From Hypholoma sublateritium FD-334 SS-4 (taxonomy: Eukaryota; Basidiomycota; Agaricomycetes; Agaricales; Strophariaceae): DNA of 64,000 nt. The notes under the pieces were generated by a model. It was not told where the DNA came from, ran no database searches, and saw nothing but the letters and a program-made list of their open reading frames with translations. Where the stretch lies: contig KN817532.1 in NCBI GenBank assembly GCA_000827495.1, positions 253,388 through 317,387 of the forward strand, in the 5' to 3' direction. A program made the position numbers and the translations under genes. Positions 11,045 to 20,070 of this stretch are shown piece after piece (position 1 is the stretch's first letter; each line of letters begins with the position of its first letter).

Positions 11045-12509
11045 ACGAAAAAAGCACACCCCACTACGGATCTACGGAAGCATACCCACTCTTAATCTTG
11101 TTGTTTATCTACCCCTCTCTACGCCTCTACCTAACGGCTCGTCCAGGCTCATTGAAGACGCCTGTGCGCATCCTACTGTATCATACCTGCTGTGTCTGTT
11201 TTGCTCTCCTGCCTTGTCCCTCGATGTGTACATAACTCCCGCCTGTCGGATCTGCAGTGTCATTGTATAGGCACTGCAGATCGGACGGCGTGCAGATTGC
11301 CACCTTTTTGACCTCTCGCCTGTGACCCAGGCGCGGAATGGGTGTACAAAAACCACGCGCTCGGTTTCGCTGCCACGCTCTGCGTACACCTCTGGGCCGT
11401 AACGCCACTTCGAGGTTGGACGTTGGAGTCTCGGATGGTATTTGTTGTTTGTTGTACTACATGCCTATCTGACAAGCATAATTAATTCTTGATATTGGTA
11501 TTTTTTGTCCCCTTGAATGCGGTTATATTCCTTCCTTCACTCGTAATTTACACCGAATACGTCATAATTTTATCTGAGACTTTGCAGTACTTAGTAGAAG
11601 TGAACATGAAATAACACGGACAAATAAACTAGCAAAGTTCGCACCTTTTGATTCTGTTTCTGCTTCCCATCTCCAACTTCCCTCTATGCTCTGTGAACTT
11701 CGCGCCTCGTAAAATGCTTTGCGGACGACGCTTTCACTTTTTCCATGAATGGTGATGAATGGCATCTATTCCACGTACAGGATACACACAGCATTCACTC
11801 AACATTCACTGGGTAGCTATCCAAGCTTCACGCACAAATTCTGGTGAACCGGTGTCACTGGCGTGGCACACGAATTGGCCCGGGTCTGCGTGGTATCCTG
11901 TGGTATCGCCAATGTGTGGCTTCTGGCTCCGGGCTCGTGCGGTTCTCTTCGACGTCTTCGTGGCACCATTCTTCAGATCCTTCAGATCTCACAGTTTGCT
12001 CGCGCTCAACAAATTTCCTGCTTAAGCCCGCGGCGCCCCACCACGCACGAGTAGTGCTAAGTATCTGGCTGTGCACTACTCCCGAACTCGTGCGGACTTC
12101 GATGATACAGTGGATGCATTCACGGTCTTGCTTGTCTATATCTATCGTGCCCAGCGGTCCGACTGGGGATGTCAGTCCTATCACACACTACTTGCTTTGC
12201 AGATATAACAGAGCAGCAAGGTATCCTGTGACGGCATGATATCTAATAAACCGGTGGTGGTATGTAAGCTCTGTTGAAGGGAGTTACACAGCTCAACGGT
12301 TTCCCCGGACAGAGTTTGAATGCGATTCATCCTGGGCGACATCCGACTCTCAGATTAGCTCATACACCCGGGCACTCCTTTCGGCGCACGCCCCACATCT
12401 GTTCGGCTCTCTTGTCTCTTGCAGTGAACGGAGTGTCGCCTTCTTTCTTTCTTTAGCCACGTCTTGGACATATCATCACTACTCTTGGATACCAACGCAT
12501 TCACACGCA
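11045..12509. other. Intergenic region
   Basis: About 1.5 kb with only short, overlapping open frames on both strands. It should contain the 3' flank of the G-alpha gene and the promoter of the secreted chorismate mutase gene. A pyrimidine-rich TTCTTTCTTTCTTT stretch lies near 12442-12455, just upstream of the next start. Confidence 0.4.
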
Positions 12510-13056
12510 ATGAAACATGTCGGACGCGTAGTCGTTGTGGGGCTGCTGCCATTTTTGCCACAGGCACTCACCGGTCCACCGACATTTAACCCAGGCCCGG
12601 ACTTTGCTGCCGCTTGTTATAGTACACCACTCCCGAGCCTAGCTCCATCGACCGGTAATAGGACAGCAGGGTGGGGATCTCCTAGTATCAAGGATGAGAC
12701 CTCGACGTGCTGTGACTCCTTAAGCGACGTTCGCGTAGAAATCGACTTCGTCGACACCCAACTTCTGGGACTTCTCGCACGAAGGTGGGCCAACACGTTT
12801 GGCTAATGATAATTCCGAATATAGTCCACTAATGCTATGGCTCCTCAGGGCGGCTCTCGTGCGCGAGGCAACTCGCTTCAAGCTTACACACGACACTGTC
12901 GACGTTCCTTCGCGGGATTTACAAGTCATTGATCAAGCAGTAGAAGATGCAACGAATGTGCATCTGCCACAAACCATCGCACGGGCTGTCTTCGCTGCGA
13001 TAATCGAAGCTTGCGTACCATTCGAGCTTTGCGTGGTACGCATTATTATTTCTTGA
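12510..13056 (+). CDS. Predicted secreted AroQ-type chorismate mutase
   Basis: Two exons (12510-12784 and 12849-13056) give 160 residues. Residues 1 to about 21 form a signal peptide (a basic start, then VVVVGLLPFLPQAL). A Pro/Ser/Thr- and Cys-containing linker follows, then an all-helical AroQ domain at about 73-152. Hand alignment to the E. coli AroQ domain places the substrate-binding residues: R75 (Arg11), R92 (Arg28), K103 (Lys39), R114 (Arg51) and E151 (Gln88). Glu at the last position is known from eukaryotic and secreted enzymes. The reaction is chorismate to prephenate. A secreted form cannot feed the cell's own Phe/Tyr pathway directly, so a role outside the cell is inferred. The 3' end is uncertain: a GTACGC donor at 13036 could lead to another exon. 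Confidence 0.75.
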
Positions 13057-13943
13057 CTTATGTATGATACGCTGTCTAAATGGTCCTCAAAGTTTGACTC
13101 CTTCCATGGTTAACATTATTAGTGCGATGTACAGATGTGGTACTATTTAATCAAACTCTAAGGTTGCAGATACTCACATAGACTCATCCATGGGAAATGC
13201 AACGCTCAGAGAAGCACGCGATGAGTATTTTTTGACAGAATATAGCAACACCCTGCAATATACCGGTTCTCGGTTCCTTCCGTGCCTGTCTCAAGCTGGC
13301 TGATTGGAATGTGCCAGTCTGATCTGTTTTCAATAAGACCAGAGTCCTCCATTTGATCCTTCCAGAGGATGCCTGGTGAATTCCTTTCCTGCTCTATTTT
13401 TTTTACTATATTATAGGTCAAGGCTGGTCGTCGAAAGACTCGCCTCTGTGCAGTCGCGTGATGTGGGGATAAGCCGATAGGCGATTGCTTTTTGTCTGCT
13501 GATACAGGTCTTCCCAAGGTCTTCCAACAATACTCACTGCACGCATGTTAGAATTGCCTCCAGAAGCCCTGAAGATTCCCTCGCCGATCATCTGGTGCTG
13601 TCAGGCTATCCTTAGCCTGATGGTGAACTCACCACCTGTTACATCTACATTTGGCCTGGTTTGAATCACCGCTACATCTAATCGCATAATGCGTCAATTA
13701 CAACGGATATCTCCTTTCCGCTCTCACTGATATTAACTTTACCGAGCGCTGGGTGAGGAGTCCCTGCTCGTCACTCGGTTCCAACTACAGACTCTATCTG
13801 GAAACGGTCAATACTCTGACAACCTTCTTACGTTCCCGCCAACGTGTCCTAATTCCATTTAAGCTTTCCCAGAGGTCCCAGGCCCAGGTTAGCGAAAGAG
13901 GCCTCCCTGCCAATCCCACCTTCTCCCTTCCACGATCACTTCC
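13057..13943. other. Intergenic region
   Basis: No gene is supported here. Minus-strand open frames near 13206-13517 have no recognisable content. A further exon of the chorismate mutase gene, if it exists, would lie in the first few hundred bases. Confidence 0.35.
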
Positions 13944-14720
13944 ATGCTCGCGAAAGTTTCGAAACGAGTGAGGCGTCGATCGATACAAGAGTTCTCGACA
14001 AGTTCGAGAGAACAGTGGACAACTGTAGTCAACACACCACCCGATCTCGTTCGCTGGTGCGACTTTGCGGACCCATTTCCTCTAATTGCGCCGGGAGGAT
14101 ATGCGAGGTACTATGCGTCGGTGGGTCCTAAGATAGCAGAAGCGCCCCATTACTGTCCTCTGCTCTCCCAATGCTCCGACAATCTATCGGTCCGCGAGAC
14201 GCCGCGGCAAACACCTCTGTTTCCTCAGCCCCCAGCACGCACCCTGGGGACAATTCGCGAGGCCTCAGTGGAATCCATGACTCCCAAGCGCCCCATATCC
14301 CTAACTGTCTCGACAAGCGCCCCAACCTCACTCCGCCGGCAGCACCGCAGGTTACTCCGGACGCCGAGCATTGAGCGCGACTTTGCCGTGTATGGGCGCC
14401 ACTTCCTATCTTCGACGGCATCTCGCACCGGGGCGGGTGCCACTCCGCCCGGATCGCACAGTTCCGCGCACTTGGATTCACCGACCGCGCACTCCCGCTC
14501 TGCAAGCTCTGACTCCGCCCATTCCGAGTCGATTTATACCGACTCGGCACACTCCGAATACCCGGTCACACCTTCGACGAGCATTGACAGCGACGACGAA
14601 TTTGGAGACAATATGTTTGCCAGGGTGCTGTACAAGGACGACGGCATGGACGAGCTCCTTCAGCGTCCTGATAGCAGGACCTCGTTCAGCACGGCGAAGA
14701 GCGGGTTCAGTGACGCCTAA
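13944..14720 (+). CDS. Hypothetical Ser/Thr/Pro-rich protein, intronless
   Basis: A single uninterrupted frame of 258 residues runs from ATG 13944 to TAA 14720. The first 20 residues are strongly basic (KRVRRRS). The middle is Pro/Thr/Ser-rich, and residues about 185-215 carry two DSAHSE repeats (SDSAHSES and TDSAHSEY). The C-terminus is acidic, with a D/E cluster (DSDDEF) and a final region rich in Ser and Asp. There is no signal peptide or membrane span. The composition suggests a largely disordered protein, perhaps phosphorylated. I do not recognise a family. Being intronless is unusual among its neighbours. The length and biased composition support a real gene. Confidence 0.6.
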   Translation: MLAKVSKRVRRRSIQEFSTSSREQWTTVVNTPPDLVRWCDFADPFPLIAPGGYARYYASVGPKIAEAPHYCPLLSQCSDNLSVRETPRQTPLFPQPPARTLGTIREASVESMTPKRPISLTVSTSAPTSLRRQHRRLLRTPSIERDFAVYGRHFLSSTASRTGAGATPPGSHSSAHLDSPTAHSRSASSDSAHSESIYTDSAHSEYPVTPSTSIDSDDEFGDNMFARVLYKDDGMDELLQRPDSRTSFSTAKSGFSDA

Positions 14721-15997
14721 TCCCCGGTCTACGTCCACCCCATGCCTACCCACATCATTCAAGACGTTCATTTATCTTTTTGTTCGTCCGACCCCTTCTG
14801 GCATCTTTGATTATGCATCTCCCCTGCAGATGATATCTTCGAACATGCGTCATATCAACAGTTGAACCCTTCGGGTGTGATATCAGATTCAAACGCTGCC
14901 TGCCTTCCCGCCATCGCCGACTTGAAACCAGTGCGCTATATTGTACCTTATCCTTGCGTTATCTTTGCATTTTGCTATATCAAATATGTACCACCATCAA
15001 TCTGCCCTCCTATGGATCAAACTCGTTTTCGTTCTCGCTGCATAGATTATTACATGTACTCAATCTACGTCACTATATAGAGCACATTCAGTCCCGGAAA
15101 TTCGGGATGTTATCAACATGCTTTTGATAATTCATACACTGAATGGTAGCCGATATTAACTTAATTGTAGCACTGAGAACGCGATACTGAGAAAGACATA
15201 TGTACAAGGTGGAAGGCTATGGACATTGGAAAGCGCACAGCCTCATAGACTTGATGCTTTGCCGAAAATATCGGCTGATCCGCCTCTCGAGTCTCGAGAT
15301 CATTGATCAACGTTCAACACCGTTCGACAGATTCAATCAACATTATTCCAGACTGCGTCGCTCCCATCCTGGAACAGGTATCTTATCCAATCTATAGCAT
15401 GGAATTATCCCGCAAAATGCTCCATGTATCCTTGAGAATTCATTAATCTGGAATTGAACTTGACCGCAGACTCAACGCGACGCATGGCTACTTCGGGGAA
15501 GCCCGAGCGTCAGTTGATCCGCTTCCTAACTCATTTTGATCCGATCACCGATCATCTATTTTTGGACCTCACAAGACTTCACATTGTCGATCAGTATTTG
15601 TTCTTAACACGCGCCCTGAGGGGGACATTCAAAGGAAATACGCAGACTCGCGCCGTTTGTTACTCAAAAAAATCGTCTTGAACCGGCCATTGAATTTTGT
15701 CACATTAATTGGTGCACTACTTCGCGCGGATTTTCGCAAGATTTTCGGAGCTTCCCCGCCAAGATGTATGTATCGACTGACGGCAGCAGGACCCCTGCCC
15801 AGATATATACCGGAACTCCCTAGCGCAAGATGCAGAAAGATAGTAGAGATTGAGAGATATTGTCTGGAATATGTTAGATGGATGTGTATCACCAGTGACA
15901 GGAGAAAAAGAAAGCAGAAGGTATCATATAGGAGGGTATGCCTCGGAAATTATATCGATGGAGCTGCTAAACAGTCCAGTAAATGAGCTGTGCGGTC
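14721..15997. other. Intergenic region
   Basis: About 1.3 kb between a plus-strand gene and the 3' end of the exopolyphosphatase gene. Open frames around 15200-15980 on the plus strand (65-109 codons) do not resemble a known family and I could not join them into a convincing model. A small unrecognised spliced gene cannot be excluded. Confidence 0.35.
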
Positions 15998-17373
15998 CTA
16001 TTCTACCTCTAGGATACTCTTGACGAGGGGAGCGATTGCTTTTCGGGTGGCATGTGCGTTGCCTTGCTTGTACACCATCGCCTTTGCCTGTGGCGGAAGC
16101 TTCCCTCCTTTCTCCAGACCGAGCTTCTTTGATCGCTCGGCCTGTATCTCGCTATCCTTCTCCAGCCCCGCCCAAAGCCTACTTGCAAGAACGTCCGTGC
16201 TAAGGCCCTCGATCTGTGCGCTGGCAATTTGGGGTCCCGCTAGGATGATCCAGGCCATCTCACGCCGGTGCTTCCCCTTCGTGCTCTTCCCGAGGATGTT
16301 TGACTTGGCTTCGTGGAAGGTCGTTAGGACGCCAAGAATCGTCAGACCGCGCTGCTCCATCCATTTGACCGCGGCGTCCTCGAGGCGACCGTCATCAGCC
16401 CAGTCCTTGAGGCCCAACGGTACGGTGGACAGACCCGCCTTAATCGACGGGGAGCCGGTCACCCAGGCAAGGGGATGTGTGTACTCTTTGTAGTCGCGCC
16501 GTATCAGGTCATATGCAGAGAGATGGGACACGTCCAGTTTCTTGTCAGATAGAGTTTGCGTGAGCTCGATGATCGCCTGGGAGCCGTACAGCACGTCGGG
16601 GATCTTAAAGTCAATCGGCGCGAGCGCGGAGAGCGGGGGCAGATATCGCGCGAGAGTCGACTTGACGGCAATGTGGTTTGCTGCGTCGCGATCGAGTTGC
16701 GTCGCTTTTCCATCGGGCTTGAAGCCGTCCGTGTCGATGACAATTGCCGCGAGGAGGAGGGTAGCGAGCTCTTCAGGCAGCTCGCGTGGACACAGGGCCG
16801 ATACATGTGAGGCGCAACTCCCGCACGCGGTGATGATGCGTGGGCTGGCCTCGGTGTGCTGCTCCTCGTCTTGGTGATGGTCGATGATCGCTGTGACCGT
16901 GGCGTGCGGGTTGTCGACCTGGTATCGCTCGGCGAGTCGATTGTGATCCACGAGGCCAAATTTGTACGCGGGGAAAGGCGCAAATTCGGATATCTCAGTC
17001 AACGTGAGCAGCTCCTCGTTGGACTCGCTGAGCCCCGCGAGCTTCAGCGCGTGCAGATTCTCCGCGCGCAGCGCTAGGTCGGCGCGCTCGACCTGGATGA
17101 GCGGTACAGCAGGCGTTTTGTGTACTTCCGACTGGATCCACGCGTACCCGATCGCACTTGCGATCGAGTCCAGGTCTGCAACAGGCATCTCGTCGTGTGT
17201 TCAGTGCAGGACAAGGGCCACGTACCACCGGCCTCGTTGCCCATCACCACCGTCCATCGTGCAGCCTTGTCCCCGCCGTCTTTTGCATCCTGCAGAAACG
17301 CAGCCTTTGAGGTGGACAGGAAGAGATTGAGTGAGTTGGCCGTGGTCGCGACGTAGGGCACTTGAGCAGGCAT
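15998..17373 (-). CDS. PPX1: Exopolyphosphatase, DHH family
   Basis: Two exons (17373-17226 and 17175-15998, a 50-nt intron with GTACGT and TTGCAG) give 441 residues. The enzyme removes terminal phosphates from inorganic polyphosphate. The DHH-superfamily metal motifs are in order: GNEAGDLDS at about 45-53, created exactly across the splice junction; VDHN with D126-N128; and IDHHQ at about 147-151, followed by the C-terminal DHHA2-type region. I chose the Met at 17373 because it leaves the short leader typical of the family before the first motif. An upstream Met at 17580 in the same frame would add 69 residues, including a basic Ala/Arg-rich stretch that could act as a mitochondrial presequence, so two isoforms are possible. 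Confidence 0.9.
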
Positions 17374-18480
17374 GTTGGCCTCGGCGAATCTGAGCGCGAT
17401 GGAGAGCCGGCGAAAGGGCGATTTCTTTTGCGGCATCGTCACGGTCGCGAGCGATCGGGGGATAAAGCCGTTGATTCCTGCCGACGCTCCGGAGAATAGT
17501 AGAGCAGGATTTTTACGTCCGGCAGCGGCAGCCCTTACAAACGATATGATGCGTATTATGCGCGATGAATATGAGGTCAAGTTCTGGAGTTAGAACGCAG
17601 TGCCCACAGGGATAACCTGGGATAACCTAGGCGCAACTTGAACTCGCGGCGGCGATCTAGGCCTTACGTAAAGTTCCATGCTTGGAATCATCTATTTTTA
17701 GAAACCCGTGATTTGACCAATGATGATGGAATAACGCATTGGAGGGAGTTGTACATAGGTTCATCCAGTGCAAGAGTGGCGGAAACCTAAAAGAAAGCTC
17801 CTGGAAAAGCCCTGGTTGGCACGCCGAAGAAATCGCAGAGCTGTCGCAGGCAAGTTGCAGACTTGAATACTGCACTAAGTAACTCCGGCTTTTAGCGGTC
17901 CGATCGTCGCTCTTGTGTGTACGGGTTTTTCTAAAGGTCAGAATTGGGTCAGAAACACATTCCCGGAGGATGGTAAACCTTACGGCATTCTGTTCCAATG
18001 ACCTGTCATGAATAAATAAAATGGATGAAGTACACAAAGCTATGATTCTTCGGAACAACGGTGTACCTAACCGGTCGGTGTTATGCAGTGGTATTAATCC
18101 ATAGCAGACACCGTGTCTATTGAATTTATGTAGGTCTATCCGATTCTCTCGCGTACCACAAGTCTATATTTAAATGAGTTGTAGGTGTTATAAAAGGCCA
18201 AAGATATTTTCTTTGCCTTTGAGGTGGAAAATGAGAAATAAAATCAAGGACGTCCGAATAGAGCTGCCTTGAACGCTTCTACCAGTCCTCGAGTTTATTC
18301 AATAAAAGGCTCTGTATATCTACGTGCAATGTTTGCGCCGGCCAAAACACTCCGTGCCGTCAACGATGATATGCGTGCCGGTTTAGATGCTGGTCAGAGG
18401 TGATCTTTAACACGGTCTGGCGGAGAACGGGAGCCATATGAACTACCTATACTTATTTTAAACTGAAGAGGCCTCAAACC
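17374..18480. other. Divergent intergenic region between PPX1 and the secreted inhibitor gene
   Basis: The first 200 bp (to 17580) may be coding if PPX1 uses its upstream Met. The remainder is AT-rich promoter sequence serving both directions. A 133-codon minus-strand frame at 17657-18058 has no recognisable features and I do not call it. Confidence 0.45.
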
Positions 18481-18487
18481 TATAAAT
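18481..18487 (+). promoter_or_regulatory. TATA box of the secreted beta-trefoil protein gene
   Basis: A TATAAAT element sits 60 bp before the ATG at 18541. The interval between holds pyrimidine-rich sequence ending in CATCAAAC before the ATG. The distance fits a short 5' leader. Strong TATA promoters of this kind are common for highly or conditionally expressed fungal secreted proteins. Confidence 0.6.
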
Positions 18488-18540
18488 TCGACGCTCCTGG
18501 CGCGTTTTCTATCCAGAACATCCCTTCTGCAACATCAAAC

Positions 18541-19376
18541 ATGCTCTTCTCCGACAAATTCTTCAGCCTTGCTTTCATCGCCGCTGCTAGCGTCTTGCGC
18601 ACATCTGCCGCTCCTGTAAGTTCACCTTTACGTCATTTATGGGTGTATCTGATGAGTACGAATATATACAGACCTCTCGCGCGCAGTCCTGTGTCATCCT
18701 TGCTCCAGGAAAATACTCGATTCAGAGTGTCGGACTTCCTGGAGAGCTCGCTGGCGTGGGCCAGCCCTTTGATGCAGTCTTTCCTATCATTTTTGAAAAG
18801 GCGGCCCCTCAGGGAAACCTAGGAGTGGTAGGCGGCCCTACCCTTAATGATTTTATCATTGTATATTGAAAACAACATACGTAGTGGACATTGACAAATG
18901 CAGATCAAGGCGGTTATACCATCTTCAACGTCGGGTCTGGACGTAACGTCACCACAGGCGCGTTGCCGGAATCCGTCAGTGTTTTCATAACTTAGCCGAG
19001 TCAATGTGTACTCAACGTCAATCTTCAGCAACTCCCTCTTCCCGTTCTTTCTGTTCCCGGAACACAGGGTGTCACCTACGCAATTCAATGCGCAGGTAAC
19101 GGCGAATACGTTGTAAGATCCATCTCAGATATAGGAGCCCTCTTATGATCTAAAAATTCTCGAAATCTAGATCAAGGCTGTTGACGCAGATATGGTTTGG
19201 ACCACACTGCCTGCTACGGGACCAGGCGAAGAGCCAGTGGAGGAGGGTTTGGCTACAGTAAGCAATACTCTATATTAAATGAGTTACAATGACTGACAGA
19301 CACTGCGCCTGTATAGATGGTTATTGAGCCTGCCTCTGGATCTGACGAGCAGCACTTTATTTTCAATGCTCTTTGA
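18541..19376 (+). CDS. Secreted beta-trefoil protein, protease-inhibitor I66-like
   Basis: Six exons (18541-18615, 18672-18827, 18885-18974, 19029-19112, 19171-19257, 19317-19376), all in phase 0, give 183 residues. Residues 1 to about 24 are a signal peptide, ending at SAAP at the first splice site. The mature part shows trefoil-like repeats: GKYSI, GGYTIFN and GEYVIKA, each opening a hydrophobic beta block, with Trp in WTLTN and VWTTLP and a final HFIFNAL. This pattern resembles mushroom serine-protease inhibitors of MEROPS family I66 (cnispin/LeSPI type), though those are usually cytosolic. The likely role is binding a protease or other ligand outside the cell. Family assignment rests on motif resemblance only. 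A decayed second copy follows directly. Confidence 0.7.
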
Positions 19377-19539
19377 AAACCATATGTGCTATGTGCTTCT
19401 TTTTTATCAAGACTTTGTATATCACAGTAATTCGGACTCGAATATGATATTTCATGAAAATGACTGTACATATACTCCTTTGGCCCCGCTAAAAATCTTT
19501 CAATGCAGACCATTTGTTGCAAAGCTATAAGAATTCCAG

Positions 19540-19860
19540 TATATCAAGACTGCATCTAAAGTTAAGCACAGAGGGGATATATTCGCTATCAAATGTGTGG
19601 GTAATGGAACCTGTGTTTTAAGTCTCATCCGTCTCGAATACGTGCCAGGTCAAAGCTGACGCTGTAAATGTACTCTAGACCACAGTTCCTGACATTGATA
19701 TAGACAATACACAAGGTACTGCTATGGTATCGGTCGAGGCGGTGAGGCTACATGCCTGATGATCTAAAAAAAATTGAGTAGCAATAGAGCCTGCTCCTGA
19801 AGCCAATGAGCAGAACTTGATTTTCAACGTCTTGAGCCACTTAGGTTGAGAGATTGCCTT
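19540..19860 (+). pseudogene. Decayed copy of the I66-like beta-trefoil gene
   Basis: Three blocks match the 3' half of the gene just upstream, in order. IKCVGNGTCVL corresponds to its IQCAGNGEYVI. KADAVNV, a stop, then TTVP corresponds to KAVDADMVWTTLP. VAIEPAPEANEQNLIFNVL corresponds to VIEPASGSDEQHFIFNAL. The Trp codon of VWTTLP has become TAG, and the signal peptide and first trefoil blocks are absent. The copy is therefore 5'-truncated and carries a nonsense codon. It shows an old tandem duplication followed by loss. Confidence 0.75.
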
Positions 19861-20070
19861 CTTCCTCTTATTCTTTTTTGCCAATTGCACCCTGTGTTAG
19901 TTTGTCAAAATAGACCGAGATGCGACTAATTCGATTACCTCTGTAGCTTTCAGTACTTATTCAGTGATATGTTCAGCCCCCCAGGAACATTCATATTGGT
20001 CATCTTATTTTCCTTCTCATTACCTTTCCACTGCCGGCAGTAAAACGAGATCGATCAGTTGGAAGGCAGA

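Noticed and set aside
18825..18910. Apparent frameshift between exons 2 and 3 of the secreted trefoil gene
   Set aside because: Using the acceptor at GTAG 18881-18884 instead of the later ATGCAG gives WTLTNADQGGYTI in phase, so no frameshift is needed.
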